This document shows positions 11,091 through 18,963 of a stretch of 64,000 nucleotides of DNA, one piece after another. The translations under genes and the position numbers were made by a program. The DNA comes from Planctomycetota bacterium (lineage in GTDB: Bacteria > Planctomycetota > JAJSAM01 > JAJVHW01), in the NCBI GenBank assembly GCA_021776825.1, contig JAJFFG010000038.1, positions 1-64,000 on the forward strand, in the 5' to 3' direction. The notes under the pieces were generated by a model, which saw only the letters and a program-made list of their open reading frames with translations, was not told the origin of the DNA and did no database searches. Each line of letters starts with the position of its first letter. Position 1 is the first letter of the stretch.

Positions 11091-13700
11091 TCAGCGGGTG
11101 ACGACGATCTTCAGGCCGGTGCGGGTCACGCTCGGGCGGTCGACCCGGAGCTGACCGGTCCAGAGCCCCTCCTTCTTGAACTCGACCTGCAGCATGCACG
11201 GTCGGTCCGGAACCGTCACTCGGAACGCGCCACCCTCGCCGGAGACCGTGCCGCGTCCGGTCGCCGCCCCACCCGCCTCGGAGACAAGGATCTGCACGCC
11301 CGGGACGGCGTTGCCGTCGTCGTCCCGCACGACGCCTCGGATCGAGACGAAGCGCTCCATCACCAGCCTGACCGACGCGGGAGCGTCGTTCTCGGCGAGG
11401 TTCACATCCTTGGTCGTCAGCGGCAGATCCGGGGCGCGCGCGGTGAGGCTGATGCTCGCGCGCGGGACCACGGCCTCGACGCGACCGCTGGCGTCGGCAC
11501 GCAGCGTCAGCCGGGGAGCGAGAGCAAACTGCGTGCTCGGCCGCACGTCGACGAGCGCCCCCGGCACGATGGCCCCGAGGCCGTCGACGACCTGACAGCG
11601 GAGCGGGTATCCCGGGTCGAGCTCGATCTCGCCGACGTCTGCAACCTCGCCGGCAGCCACCTCGACCGTGCGACGTTCGATCCGGTAGCCCGCGGCCGTC
11701 ACGTAGAGGACGACCGTGCCCGCAGCGACGCCGTCGACGCGGATGGCACCCCCCTCCCAACGCAGGCGGTGGGTGACGAGATCGCGGTCGATGCTCGCCT
11801 CGTCTCCACGCGGAGCGATCGCGATCCACGCCGGCGGCGTCGCGCCAGTGGGCAGGACGAGTTGCGCCGTCACCGACGCGCTGCGGCGCAGCCCGGCGTC
11901 GATGTCCCGGTCGGGCGCCGTGACCTCCTTCCTCCGCCACGGGAGGTAGCCGGAAGCCGAGATCTCTACGGCGTAGGAACGGCCCTCGCGAGCGGCCACG
12001 CTGAACGCTCCGTCGGCGTCGGTCGTCACGCTCCGCCCGCCGACGTCGACCGACGCGGACGAGAGTGGGTCACCGTCGCGCTCCGACACACGCCCGGAGA
12101 TCTCGGCGCCATCCGCCAGCGTCAGCGTGACCGTGTTCACGATGCTCTCGCGATTCCACATGACGTACAGGCTGCGCGGATGACGGGGCGATCCTCCGAG
12201 CACGACCAAGGGCCCCGCCGGCACGCTCACCCGCGGAGTGACCTTCCCAGCCCCCGACCGGGCCGAGAGGCGCAGCGCCGACCAGGGTGATGTCACATCG
12301 AGCCCCGTCACGACGCGCCCCCCGTCACGACCCTTGAAGTCCACGGTGGTCATGCCCCGAAGCTGCAGCCGAGTCGATGCCGACGAGCCCGCCAGTAGGG
12401 GCGCGACGTACTCCGTCGAGACACCGCGACCCGAGAAGGCCACGAGCGAGTACTTGCGGCCGGACCGCAGACCCTCGATTCGGAAACGCCCCTCGGCATC
12501 GGTGCGAACACGCGACGCCGCAATGCCCCCCCGAAGCCGCGAGTCCATCTCGACGTGCAGGAGGTGCAGCAGGTTGAGGGCGTCGACCTCGGCGCGTGAA
12601 CGCGGCTCCTCTCCGTAGTCCTTGAAGCGCACGGGGATCGGACCAGAGACGGCGAAGACGTGCGCTCCACGTACGGGCACCTCCTCGGGTCCCGACGCCA
12701 GGACGCGCCCGTGCAGTGCGGCTCCGGACATCATGACCAGCGACGTAAGGGCGATGCTGCGATGGTCGACGCCGGTCGTCAGCAGTTTGGTGGCTGTGGC
12801 ATAGCCTGGCGCGCGAGCGACGACCACCAGGTCGCGCAGCCTCGGGAGAGAATCGAGGACCGCGCGTCCCTCCGAATCGCTCGACCCGCGCACAATCAGG
12901 GGTGCGGCTGGACCGAGCGGGATCGAGTCGAGCCATGCCTTCCGGTCGTAGACCGCCACGTCCACGCCACCGACCGGGCGATTGCCCCCGACGAGATCGA
13001 GCTGCGCTTCGAGGACGACGCCGACCTCCAGGTGGACGTCGACGACCGTCTCCTGCGCTCCGCGCAGGCTCACCTGCGTGCAGTACGGCACGTGTCGCGC
13101 CGCGTCGACCTCGACGCGCCAGCGACCGGGCTCGAGACCGGCAACGGTTGCCTCCCCGAGGGCGTCGCAGTGCACCTCGTGGACGACGTCGCTCGAGCCC
13201 TCGATCCGCACGGAGGCGCCGTCGAGGACCTCCTCGGTGGTCGCCGAGGCGACGCGGACCCGCAACGTGGCGGGACCCTCGTTCGGGGTCGCCCGGCTCA
13301 CACCGCGGGAGTGCGCGGTCGGCGCCGCAGCGCCCGGGAGGGGCGGCGGCCAGGCGAGATCCAGAGCGGCGAGAGGCGTGGGCGTCTCCTGCGCGTAGAC
13401 GGATGCGCTCCCGAGGATCACGCCGCCCGAAACGTTCCCGCCTGGCGGCGGACGGGGGGTTCCGTCGCGCTGCTCGCCGGACTCCTCGTCGCCCCCCCGA
13501 GCGCCAGCGGGCGCATCGGCGCCGGCTCCGCCGCGGCGCACCCGAGCCGCGCGCGCAGGCGGGGCCTCGGCGGTCAGCGCCGGCTCGTCCGACCCGTCGT
13601 CACCCAGTAGCACGAGCGCGAGCAGGCCGAGGATCAGTGCGACGAATGCCAGTCCGGCCAGGGCGATCCAGCCTCGCCCGGCGCCCTCAGTGCTGTCCAT
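11091..13700 (-). CDS. Membrane-anchored protein with carboxypeptidase-regulatory-like domains, paralog 1
   Basis: 869 residues. Transmembrane helix at about 12-33 (WIALAGLAFVALILGLLALV), Ala/Gly/Pro linker, then several beta-sandwich modules: LRVRVASATTEEVLDGASVR near 145, VHGRVLASGPEEVPVRGAHV near 325, DGAEISGRVSERDGDPLSSA near 535 and SIRGVVRDDDGNAVPGVQI near 800. Matching landmarks in the downstream paralog include PWPPP versus AWPPP before the first module, LVVVARAPGYAT versus [12 protein letters not shown], and FRIEGL in both. The start ATG is preceded by GGGGAGG. The 50-nt gap to the second copy suggests co-expression. Confidence 0.85.
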   Translation of the reverse strand: MDSTEGAGRGWIALAGLAFVALILGLLALVLLGDDGSDEPALTAEAPPARAARVRRGGAGADAPAGARGGDEESGEQRDGTPRPPPGGNVSGGVILGSASVYAQETPTPLAALDLAWPPPLPGAAAPTAHSRGVSRATPNEGPATLRVRVASATTEEVLDGASVRIEGSSDVVHEVHCDALGEATVAGLEPGRWRVEVDAARHVPYCTQVSLRGAQETVVDVHLEVGVVLEAQLDLVGGNRPVGGVDVAVYDRKAWLDSIPLGPAAPLIVRGSSDSEGRAVLDSLPRLRDLVVVARAPGYATATKLLTTGVDHRSIALTSLVMMSGAALHGRVLASGPEEVPVRGAHVFAVSGPIPVRFKDYGEEPRSRAEVDALNLLHLLHVEMDSRLRGGIAASRVRTDAEGRFRIEGLRSGRKYSLVAFSGRGVSTEYVAPLLAGSSASTRLQLRGMTTVDFKGRDGGRVVTGLDVTSPWSALRLSARSGAGKVTPRVSVPAGPLVVLGGSPRHPRSLYVMWNRESIVNTVTLTLADGAEISGRVSERDGDPLSSASVDVGGRSVTTDADGAFSVAAREGRSYAVEISASGYLPWRRKEVTAPDRDIDAGLRRSASVTAQLVLPTGATPPAWIAIAPRGDEASIDRDLVTHRLRWEGGAIRVDGVAAGTVVLYVTAAGYRIERRTVEVAAGEVADVGEIELDPGYPLRCQVVDGLGAIVPGALVDVRPSTQFALAPRLTLRADASGRVEAVVPRASISLTARAPDLPLTTKDVNLAENDAPASVRLVMERFVSIRGVVRDDDGNAVPGVQILVSEAGGAATGRGTVSGEGGAFRVTVPDRPCMLQVEFKKEGLWTGQLRVDRPSVTRTGLKIVVTR

Positions 13701-13737
13701 CGAACCTCCCCGACTCGCGCCACCAGTCTAGCGTGTG

Positions 13738-13786
13738 ACGAACACCGACATCGACCACGGACACTTGTCCGTGCTGTTCGTATGAT
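13738..13786 (+). promoter_or_regulatory. Nested palindromes upstream of the radical SAM gene
   Basis: An 8-bp dyad CACGGACA-CT-TGTCCGTG (13756-13773) lies inside a wider inverted pair ACGAACA (13738-13744) and TGTTCGT (13775-13781). A TATGAT at 13781-13786 could be the -10 box. The translation start follows at 13794. This arrangement is typical of an operator. The outer half-sites resemble CGAAC/GTTCG damage-box halves, but the spacing is far too long for LexA. Confidence 0.45.
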
Positions 13787-13793
13787 GTAAGTC

Positions 13794-14840
13794 ATGATGA
13801 ACACGACGCTCTTCGAACCCGAGGGCACGGCGGTCGCAGTGCCCGATGCTCCGACTCCCCTGCCCGATGCTCCGACTACCTTGCCCGCAGGTCGCCAGGT
13901 TGTGCTCGACGCCGTTCCGACTCGGCACGCCCTGACCCGCCAACGTCAGGTTCCGGCGGGCCGCGGCCGTTGGTTCGACTGGTCCGCGAACCCCTACCGA
14001 GGCTGCGAGTTCGGGTGCGGCTACTGCTACGCGCGCTGCCGTGACACGTCCATTGGGCACACGTTCCTCGGGCACGACGACCCCCAGGACTTCGAGGACC
14101 GCATCTACGTGAAGCACGGCTTCGTCGACGCGCTCCAGCAGGATCTTCGGCGCCGCGTGAAGCCCGGCGAGCACATCGCGTTCGGGACGTCCATCGATCC
14201 GTACCAGCCGATCGAGCGGCGGGAGCGCGTGATGCGGCGCTCGCTCCGTGAACTGGCCCGAGCGGAGGGGTTGCGCGTCTCGATCACGACGAAGTCGCAG
14301 CTCGTGGTGCGGGACATCGATCTCCTGCGACGCGTGGCCAAGCGCAATGCAGTCACGGTGAACGTGACCATCACCACGCCAGATCGACGGCTCGCACGCT
14401 TCCTCGAGCCGCGTGCGCCCGACCCTGGTCTGCGCTTCTGGGCGATCCGTCGGCTACGCGACGCCGGTATCGATGCCGGGGTGTTCGTCATGCCCCTGCT
14501 GCCGGGCATCACCGACGGGGAGCACGATCTGCGGCGGCTCGCCAAGCGCGCCCAGGACGCCGGGGCGAGGTACCTCTGCGGCCAGGTGGTCTTCCTCCGC
14601 GAGCCATCGCGTTCCCACTTCGTGCGGCGACTGCGCCAGGCGTACCCGCGGGTGGCGGCGCGCTACGAGGTCTGGACCCGTCAGGGCGCGCGCTTGCCAG
14701 CGGAGGTGCGTGGCCCGCTCGTCGCCCGGGTGAAGGCCTTGGCCGCAGAGCACGGACTGAAGACCCGTCTCGGGCTCGAGCCGCCACAACCGAGACTGGT
14801 GCGGCAGGCGTGCTTCGCGTTCGGGAACGCGTCGGTGTAG
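13794..14840 (+). CDS. SplB-like radical SAM protein (PA0069/Rv2578c type)
   Basis: 348 residues. Cys71, Cys75 and Cys78 in GCEFGCGYC bind the [4Fe-4S] cluster used for S-adenosylmethionine cleavage. Flanking blocks DWSANPYRGCEFGCGYCYAR, YVKHGFVDALQQDL, FGTSIDPYQPIE, ITTKSQLVVRD and MPLLPGITDGE fit the family related to spore photoproduct lyase. Members outside spore formers have no established substrate. An 18-20 bp direct repeat near the start encodes a duplicated PDAPT segment. ATG at 13797 is an alternative start. The stop codon TAG (14838-14840) is also the first three bases of inverted-repeat element B. Confidence 0.9.
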   Translation: MMNTTLFEPEGTAVAVPDAPTPLPDAPTTLPAGRQVVLDAVPTRHALTRQRQVPAGRGRWFDWSANPYRGCEFGCGYCYARCRDTSIGHTFLGHDDPQDFEDRIYVKHGFVDALQQDLRRRVKPGEHIAFGTSIDPYQPIERRERVMRRSLRELARAEGLRVSITTKSQLVVRDIDLLRRVAKRNAVTVNVTITTPDRRLARFLEPRAPDPGLRFWAIRRLRDAGIDAGVFVMPLLPGITDGEHDLRRLAKRAQDAGARYLCGQVVFLREPSRSHFVRRLRQAYPRVAARYEVWTRQGARLPAEVRGPLVARVKALAAEHGLKTRLGLEPPQPRLVRQACFAFGNASV

Positions 14841-15080
14841 CCCGACCGTCTCACCACGTCGCCACGCCTGACACATCGCGGGGACCACGATCTCTGCGTT
14901 GACACAGCACGTTGGGGGGGGGGGATCGGCCGGTGACCACGCAGCATCCGCCTTGATCTCGCGGCCCTCGCTCGGTCAGAACACTCTGTCGTTGATCCGA
15001 TGCCAGTCTTCACGTCGTTCATCCCTCGTCGCTCGTGGCTTCCGGCCGCAGGCCGCGCCGACGTGGTGAGAGGTCCGGGC
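14838..15080. repeat. Terminal-inverted-repeat element, copy B (about 243 bp)
   Basis: Left end TAGCCCGACCGTCTCACCAC, right end read inward GCCCGGACCTCTCACCACGT. Very similar to copy A throughout, including GCGGGGACCACGATCTCTGC and a poly-G run at 14913-14923. Its first three bases are the TAG stop of the gene before it. The rest of the gap to 15120 has no gene. Confidence 0.85.
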
Positions 15081-15120
15081 GCGCGGCCGATCGCTACGAA
15101 GTGCTCAGTCCCTCAGGGCC

Positions 15121-15909
15121 TCAGGGCCTCAGGGCCTCGAGCGCTTCGACGACGTCGTCGCAGTCGGCTCGATCCGAGACGCTCTCACCCACGTGGGCAA
15201 ACGCGATGGCACCCTGGGTATCGACGACGAACGTGGTCGGGTACGGCACGATGCTCTGGACGATCGGGTAGTCGTGCGCAATGCCGAGAGCGCTGGCGAA
15301 CTCGGCGTCCGGATCGCTCAGGACCTCGAAGTCGAGATCGAGTTCCTGGACGATCGTCTGCGCCTGCTCGACGGTATCCGGACTGATCGCGATCACGCGG
15401 GCGTACGCGCTCAGACGCTCGTACTCGTGTTGGAGCCCGACGAGCTCCGCACGGCAGGAGCCTCACCAGTGCCCGCGGTAGAAGACGACCACCGTCGGTC
15501 GCGATCCGAGGGCGTTCATCGCGACGGAGTCGCCGCGATGGTTGGTCAGCACCGCGGTCGTGGCGGGTGCGAATGGCGTCCCCGGCGGGAAGCGCAGATC
15601 GTGACCGGGGAGTGCCGACAAGACCGTCAGATACAGCACGAAGATCGACGCGAGGATCGCGTTCGACGCAATCGCGGCGATGAGGCCGCCGCGTCTCAAC
15701 GGGACATCGCTGCTGCGTTGGCTCCACGCTCGGTGCCGCCACGCGAGGACTCCAGCGAGTGCGCCGAGGCCGGCGATCCCGACAGCGATCCAGCCGAGCG
15801 CCGTCTCGAGGCGCAGCCCGACCGCCCCGACGAACGCCCCGAATACGACGACGGCGCCCGCGAGAGCGAGCCAGCTCAGCGATCGGTAGCGGTGCGCCGG
15901 TGCGGCCAT
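15121..15909 (-). CDS. Probable selenocysteine-containing membrane redoxin (AhpC/TSA-like), TGA read as Sec
   Basis: One continuous frame interrupted only by TGA at 15463-15465. Residues 1-148 hold three hydrophobic segments (about 11-30, 38-57, 75-97) followed by a redoxin N-terminus (LTNHRGDSVAMNALG, RPTVVVFYRGHW). The TGA is codon 149, exactly where relatives have the peroxidatic Cys in FYRGxWCPxC. The downstream part is intact and starts GSCRAEL, then LSAYARVIAISPDTVEQAQ, FEVLSDPDAEFASALG and YPTTFVVDTQGAIAFAHVG. Total 262 residues with Sec149, motif UxxC. A frameshift or nonsense mutation is less likely because the frame is unchanged and both halves are fully conserved. The gene lies 57 nt after a bacilliredoxin gene. 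A TCAGGGCC triplet repeat covers the stop codon. Probable role: peroxide or disulfide reduction at the membrane. Requires SelA/B/C/D elsewhere in the genome. Confidence 0.8.
15432..15448 (-). promoter_or_regulatory. Bacterial SECIS-like hairpin after the in-frame TGA
   Basis: In the coding direction the stem GGAGCT / GGCTCC (one G-U pair) closes a five-base loop CGTCG that begins at the 21st base after TGA. Known bacterial SECIS elements have a small loop 16-37 nt after UGA with a G in the first two loop bases, which this meets. A competing hairpin GGCTCC...GGAGCT directly after the TGA is also possible. Confidence 0.55.
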
Positions 15910-15966
15910 GCGTCTCCCAACGAGGTGCTCAGGCGCCGTCTTCCATGGAGCCGACGGCGCGGGTCG

Positions 15967-16383
15967 CTATGCGATCTCGGCGTAGACCTTGCCGAGCTTC
16001 TGCGCGAGTTCCTCCGGTCCGCAACCCTGAATGTGGTGGCGCTCGACCATCGCGGCCAGATTGCCGTCCTTGAACACGGCGATCGCCGGCGAGCTCGGCG
16101 GTACACCGAGGATGCTCTTCCGCACCTCGGCGGTGGCGTCCGAGTCCTGCCCGGCGAAGACCGTGTAGAGCCGCTCGGGCTTGGACTCGTTCTGCAGCGA
16201 GAGCGCCAGGCCCGGACGGGCCGAACCCGCCGCGCAACCACACACGGAGTTAATGAAGTAGAGCGCGGTCCCGCTCTTGTCGTCCATCGCATCGCGAACC
16301 GACTCGGCCGTTCGCAACTCTGTCACGCCCATCGCCACACACTCGGCGCGCATCGGGGCAACCATCTCTTCGGGGTACGGCAT
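15967..16383 (-). CDS. Bacilliredoxin BrxA/BrxB family protein
   Basis: 138 residues, collinear with B. subtilis YphP/YqiW. The CGC active site lies in INSVCGCAAGSARP. It is followed by YTVFAGQDSDATAEVR, PPSSPAIAVFKDG and a helix-rich end. Family members remove bacillithiol or other low-molecular-weight thiols from oxidised proteins and act as disulfide isomerases in the cytoplasm. A Shine-Dalgarno AGGAG sits within a palindrome GCAGGA-C-TCCTGC (16386-16398), which could mask the ribosome site in the mRNA. The next gene on this strand is the selenocysteine redoxin, so the two form a redox operon. Confidence 0.92.
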   Translation of the reverse strand: MPYPEEMVAPMRAECVAMGVTELRTAESVRDAMDDKSGTALYFINSVCGCAAGSARPGLALSLQNESKPERLYTVFAGQDSDATAEVRKSILGVPPSSPAIAVFKDGNLAAMVERHHIQGCGPEELAQKLGKVYAEIA

Positions 16384-16475
16384 CGGCAGGACTCCTGCGG
16401 CGTGCGGCCGCGTTCTCGGTCGTGAACTGTGATCGCAGACACTCTAAGTTGCCCGGGCGAGGGGCAGCGAGCGGG

Positions 16476-17477
16476 ATGCGGGGGTGGCGAGTGACTGCAG
16501 CGCCTGCGAGGCCAACCGATGACACGCAGCGCCCCCGCGTCGGCGTCAGCGCCTGCCTGCTCGGCGAAGAGGTCCGCTTCGACGGCGGCCACAAGCGCAA
16601 CCGGTTCCTGGTCCGAGAGTTGGCCGCCCACGTCGACTTCGTCCTCGTGTGTCCGGAGGCCGAACTCGGCCTCGGCACACCGCGCGAGAGCCTGCGGCTC
16701 GTCGGATCTGTCGAGGCTCCCCGCATGGTCGGGAACACGAGCGGCACGGATCACACCGACGCCATGAACGACTGGTCGCGCAAGCGCGCCGCCGGCCTGG
16801 CGAGCGAGCGTCTCGATGGCTACGTGCTGAAGAAGGACTCGCCGAGCTGCGGCCTGCTCCGAGTGCGGGTCCACCCGGAGAAGGGCGGCGCGTCGGAACG
16901 CACCGGGCGCGGCCTGTTCGCGGCGGCGCTCGCCGAGCGGCACCCGTTGTTGGCGATCGAGGAAGAGGGCCGGCTGAGCGATGCGCGGCTGCGCGAGAAC
17001 TTCATCGAGCGGCTGTTCGTCTCGGTGCGCTGGCGGCGGTTCGTCGACGCGGACCCGCGCCCGGGGGATCTGGTGGCGTTCCACGCTCGCCAGAAGTACG
17101 CGCTACTCGCCCACAGCCCGTCGCTCACGAAGCAGATGGGCCAACTGGTGGGCTCGATCGGTCAGGTCGACTGGCCGGAGCTGGTCACGCGCTACGCCGC
17201 GCTGCTCCACGAGTGCCTCGGGCAGCTCGCCTCCGCCGGACGGCACGCCAACGTCCTCCAGCACCTGGCCGGAACCGTGAAGGAGGAGCTCGACGCCGCC
17301 GACAAGGCGGAGCTGAACGAAGTGATCGACGGCCACCGCGAGGGCCGCCTGCCGCTGATCGTTCCGTTGACGCTACTGCGTCATCATCTGCGCAAGCACG
17401 ACGCGCCGGCGTGGGCCCGGGAGCAGACGTATCTGAATCCGTACCCGGAGGAACTGATGCCGCGGAACCACGTGTGA
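16476..17477 (+). CDS. DUF523-DUF1722 fusion protein (YbgA-like)
   Basis: About 333 residues. Start is uncertain: in-frame ATG at 16422 and 16476 and GTG at 16491, the last with GGGGGTGG just upstream. The N-terminal DUF523 domain has VGVSACLLGEEVRFDGGHK, CPEAELGLGTPRE and KKDSPSCGL, whose Cys residues suggest a cluster or metal site. The C-terminal DUF1722 domain has HARQKYALLAHSP and a helical region ending TYLNPYPEELM. Fused forms are widespread, often near photolyase genes, but no biochemical role is established. It is transcribed divergently from the bacilliredoxin gene. Confidence 0.9.
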   Translation: MRGWRVTAAPARPTDDTQRPRVGVSACLLGEEVRFDGGHKRNRFLVRELAAHVDFVLVCPEAELGLGTPRESLRLVGSVEAPRMVGNTSGTDHTDAMNDWSRKRAAGLASERLDGYVLKKDSPSCGLLRVRVHPEKGGASERTGRGLFAAALAERHPLLAIEEEGRLSDARLRENFIERLFVSVRWRRFVDADPRPGDLVAFHARQKYALLAHSPSLTKQMGQLVGSIGQVDWPELVTRYAALLHECLGQLASAGRHANVLQHLAGTVKEELDAADKAELNEVIDGHREGRLPLIVPLTLLRHHLRKHDAPAWAREQTYLNPYPEELMPRNHV

Positions 17478-17557
17478 CGGGTGAGGCGTGCGCGTCCCGG
17501 TCGGCGGGAAGGGGCTGCGACATCCCTCTCCGGGCGCCGACCGCGACACCCGGGTCG

Positions 17558-17640
17558 TTCGCAGGCCGCCATCGGACCCGCCTCGACCGCGCGCAGACCG
17601 GCGGGCAGGGCGGACCAGGGGGTCCGCCCCTACGACGTCA
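17558..17640. repeat. Dispersed repeat ending in a GGGCGGACC/GGTCCGCCC hairpin
   Basis: Its sequence from GCAGGCCGCCATCGGACC to CTACGACGTC closely matches 18000-18082. The hairpin GGGCGGACC-AGGG-GGTCCGCCC lies at 17608-17629. This is a sequence variant of the GGATC hairpin family described at 17813. Confidence 0.75.
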
Positions 17641-17755
17641 TTGTCGACGCATCCCCCAAGACGTCGTTGGTGACGGGGCCCCGTGCGGGGTCCGCGCACG
17701 GATCAGGCGCTTCGCCCCCACGACGTCACGGTCGACGCCGCCCCATAGAGAAGAC

Positions 17756-17812
17756 GCGGCCCCATCGAAGATCCGCGGCCCCATCGAGGATCCGCGGCCC
17801 CATCGAAGATCC
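17756..17812. repeat. Three copies of a 19-bp tandem repeat
   Basis: Unit GCGGCCCCATCGAAGATCC; the middle copy has one change (AGG for AAG). It lies inside the repeat-filled gap 17478-18166, which has no gene. Confidence 0.9.
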
Positions 17813-18078
17813 GTACGGGCGGATCTCCTGATCCGCCCCGCCGACCCGCGTCCACTCGAACGCGGCGGGACCGATGGCGCACTGCGGACGATCGACGCGA
17901 TCCGAACGGTCCCCGGTCGACGGCGTGGCCGAAGATGGCGCGACGAGCCGAACCGGCTGCGACGCCTCTCCCCCGTCGCAGAACGCATCACCAGGGTCGC
18001 TCGAAGGCCGCCGTCGGACCAGCCTCCGCCGCGCGCAGCCCAGCGGGCGCGGGCGGATCAGGAGATCCGCCCCTACGA
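17813..18078. repeat. About 266-bp element bounded by inverted hairpin-forming ends
   Basis: The left end has GGGCGGATC, loop TCCT, GATCCGCCC (17817-17838). The right end has the exact reverse complement, with loop AGGA (18051-18072). Outside the hairpins come CCGTAC on the left and CTACGACG on the right. The interior has no credible ORF. The same 22-bp hairpin recurs at 18804, 36903 and 41959. Confidence 0.8.
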
Positions 18079-18166
18079 CGTCTCTGGCAGTGCGACCCCG
18101 AGGAACGATCCGCCGGTCCGCCTCCGGTAACGCGGCCCCGTGGAGGATCCGCCGACGCCCCGGCCC

Positions 18167-18679
18167 CTACCCGAACATCTGGGCGTGCCAGCTCTCGCGC
18201 AACGGCACCTCGAAGCGGCCATCGCGGTACGCGCCGACGCTGTGGATCGTCTGGTCGAACACGGGCGTGTCGAGCGTGATGTCGCCACCGGCGATCCGCT
18301 CGGCAAAGACGTGCCGCGGAGCGGACTGGACGGCCCCGTCGGCATCGCGGTAGTGGACCGCCATGCGGTCGGTCAGACGCAGCCCGAGCTGCGTCTCGAG
18401 CCGCTGGAACCACGACATCATCGCGTCGACGCTGCACCCGTCGAGGTGCATCGCGCCCTCGTTCGCGCCGACGACGAGGAAGCGGTCGTCGCGGAGTTCG
18501 AAGCAGCCGACCATGCCGGGCTGTTTGATGCCCCACTTGCCGAGCACGGTCTCCATGGTCTGCGTCAGTGCGTCGCGCTCCTGGCTGCTCAGGGCGTGAT
18601 CGGCGGCGAACACCCACACCCGCGAGTCGGCGGGCAGCGTGTCGAAGGTCGTGGCGGCGGTTCCCGGCTGGACGTGCAT
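18167..18679 (-). CDS. Conserved protein of unknown function
   Basis: 170 residues from ATG at 18679. The frame is open for a further 59 codons upstream but there it reads through the intergenic hairpin repeat, so the longer form is rejected. It shows RVWVFAADHALSSQERDAL, DRFLVVGANEGA, LDGCSVDAMMSWFQRLE and LTDRMAVHYRD. The order, with the GCSxD block, resembles a short family in Bacteroidetes that is often mislabelled as ABC-transporter ATPase. There is no Walker motif here, so that label would be wrong. Probably a cytoplasmic single-domain protein. Confidence 0.75.
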   Translation of the reverse strand: MHVQPGTAATTFDTLPADSRVWVFAADHALSSQERDALTQTMETVLGKWGIKQPGMVGCFELRDDRFLVVGANEGAMHLDGCSVDAMMSWFQRLETQLGLRLTDRMAVHYRDADGAVQSAPRHVFAERIAGGDITLDTPVFDQTIHSVGAYRDGRFEVPLRESWHAQMFG

Positions 18680-18803
18680 GCCAGCGAGGATACGCCCCAC
18701 CGACCGGTTCGCCGTGCTCCCCTCGTCCCGGTGACCGTCCGCACCGCCGGTGACGCTCGCGGTGCGCCGTCCACCGGCGCCGCGCGCGCCACGCGGCCGG
18801 GGC

Positions 18804-18825
18804 GGGCGGATCAGGAGATCCGCCC
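18804..18825. repeat. Copy of the GGGCGGATC/GATCCGCCC hairpin
   Basis: Perfect copy with AGGA loop, followed by CTACGGCG. It lies in the otherwise gene-poor gap 18680-19078 (see also the small ORF at 18964). Confidence 0.95.
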
Positions 18826-18963
18826 CTACGGCGCCGTTGACGTGGCCATCCCGCAAGAGCCCCGGATCCTCACCCGGGGCGCGATGGTTGCGCCGTCAGG
18901 CGCAGGCAGCGTGACGCGGGCAATGAGGCCACGCAAGGCTGCGGGCGACAAGGAGGCACTCGC

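Noticed and set aside
13738..13781. LexA (SOS) box
   Set aside because: The CGAAC and GTTCG halves are about 30 bp apart; a LexA site needs only a few bases between them.
15121..15909. Frameshifted or nonsense-mutated redoxin pseudogene
   Set aside because: Both halves are in the same frame, fully conserved, and the only interruption is TGA at the catalytic Cys position, which is the signature of Sec.
16422..16475. Earlier start for the DUF523/DUF1722 protein
   Set aside because: The added residues are unlike family members and fall in the divergent promoter.
18680..18856. N-terminal extension of the unknown protein at 18167
   Set aside because: It would translate through a hairpin repeat found elsewhere in non-coding DNA.
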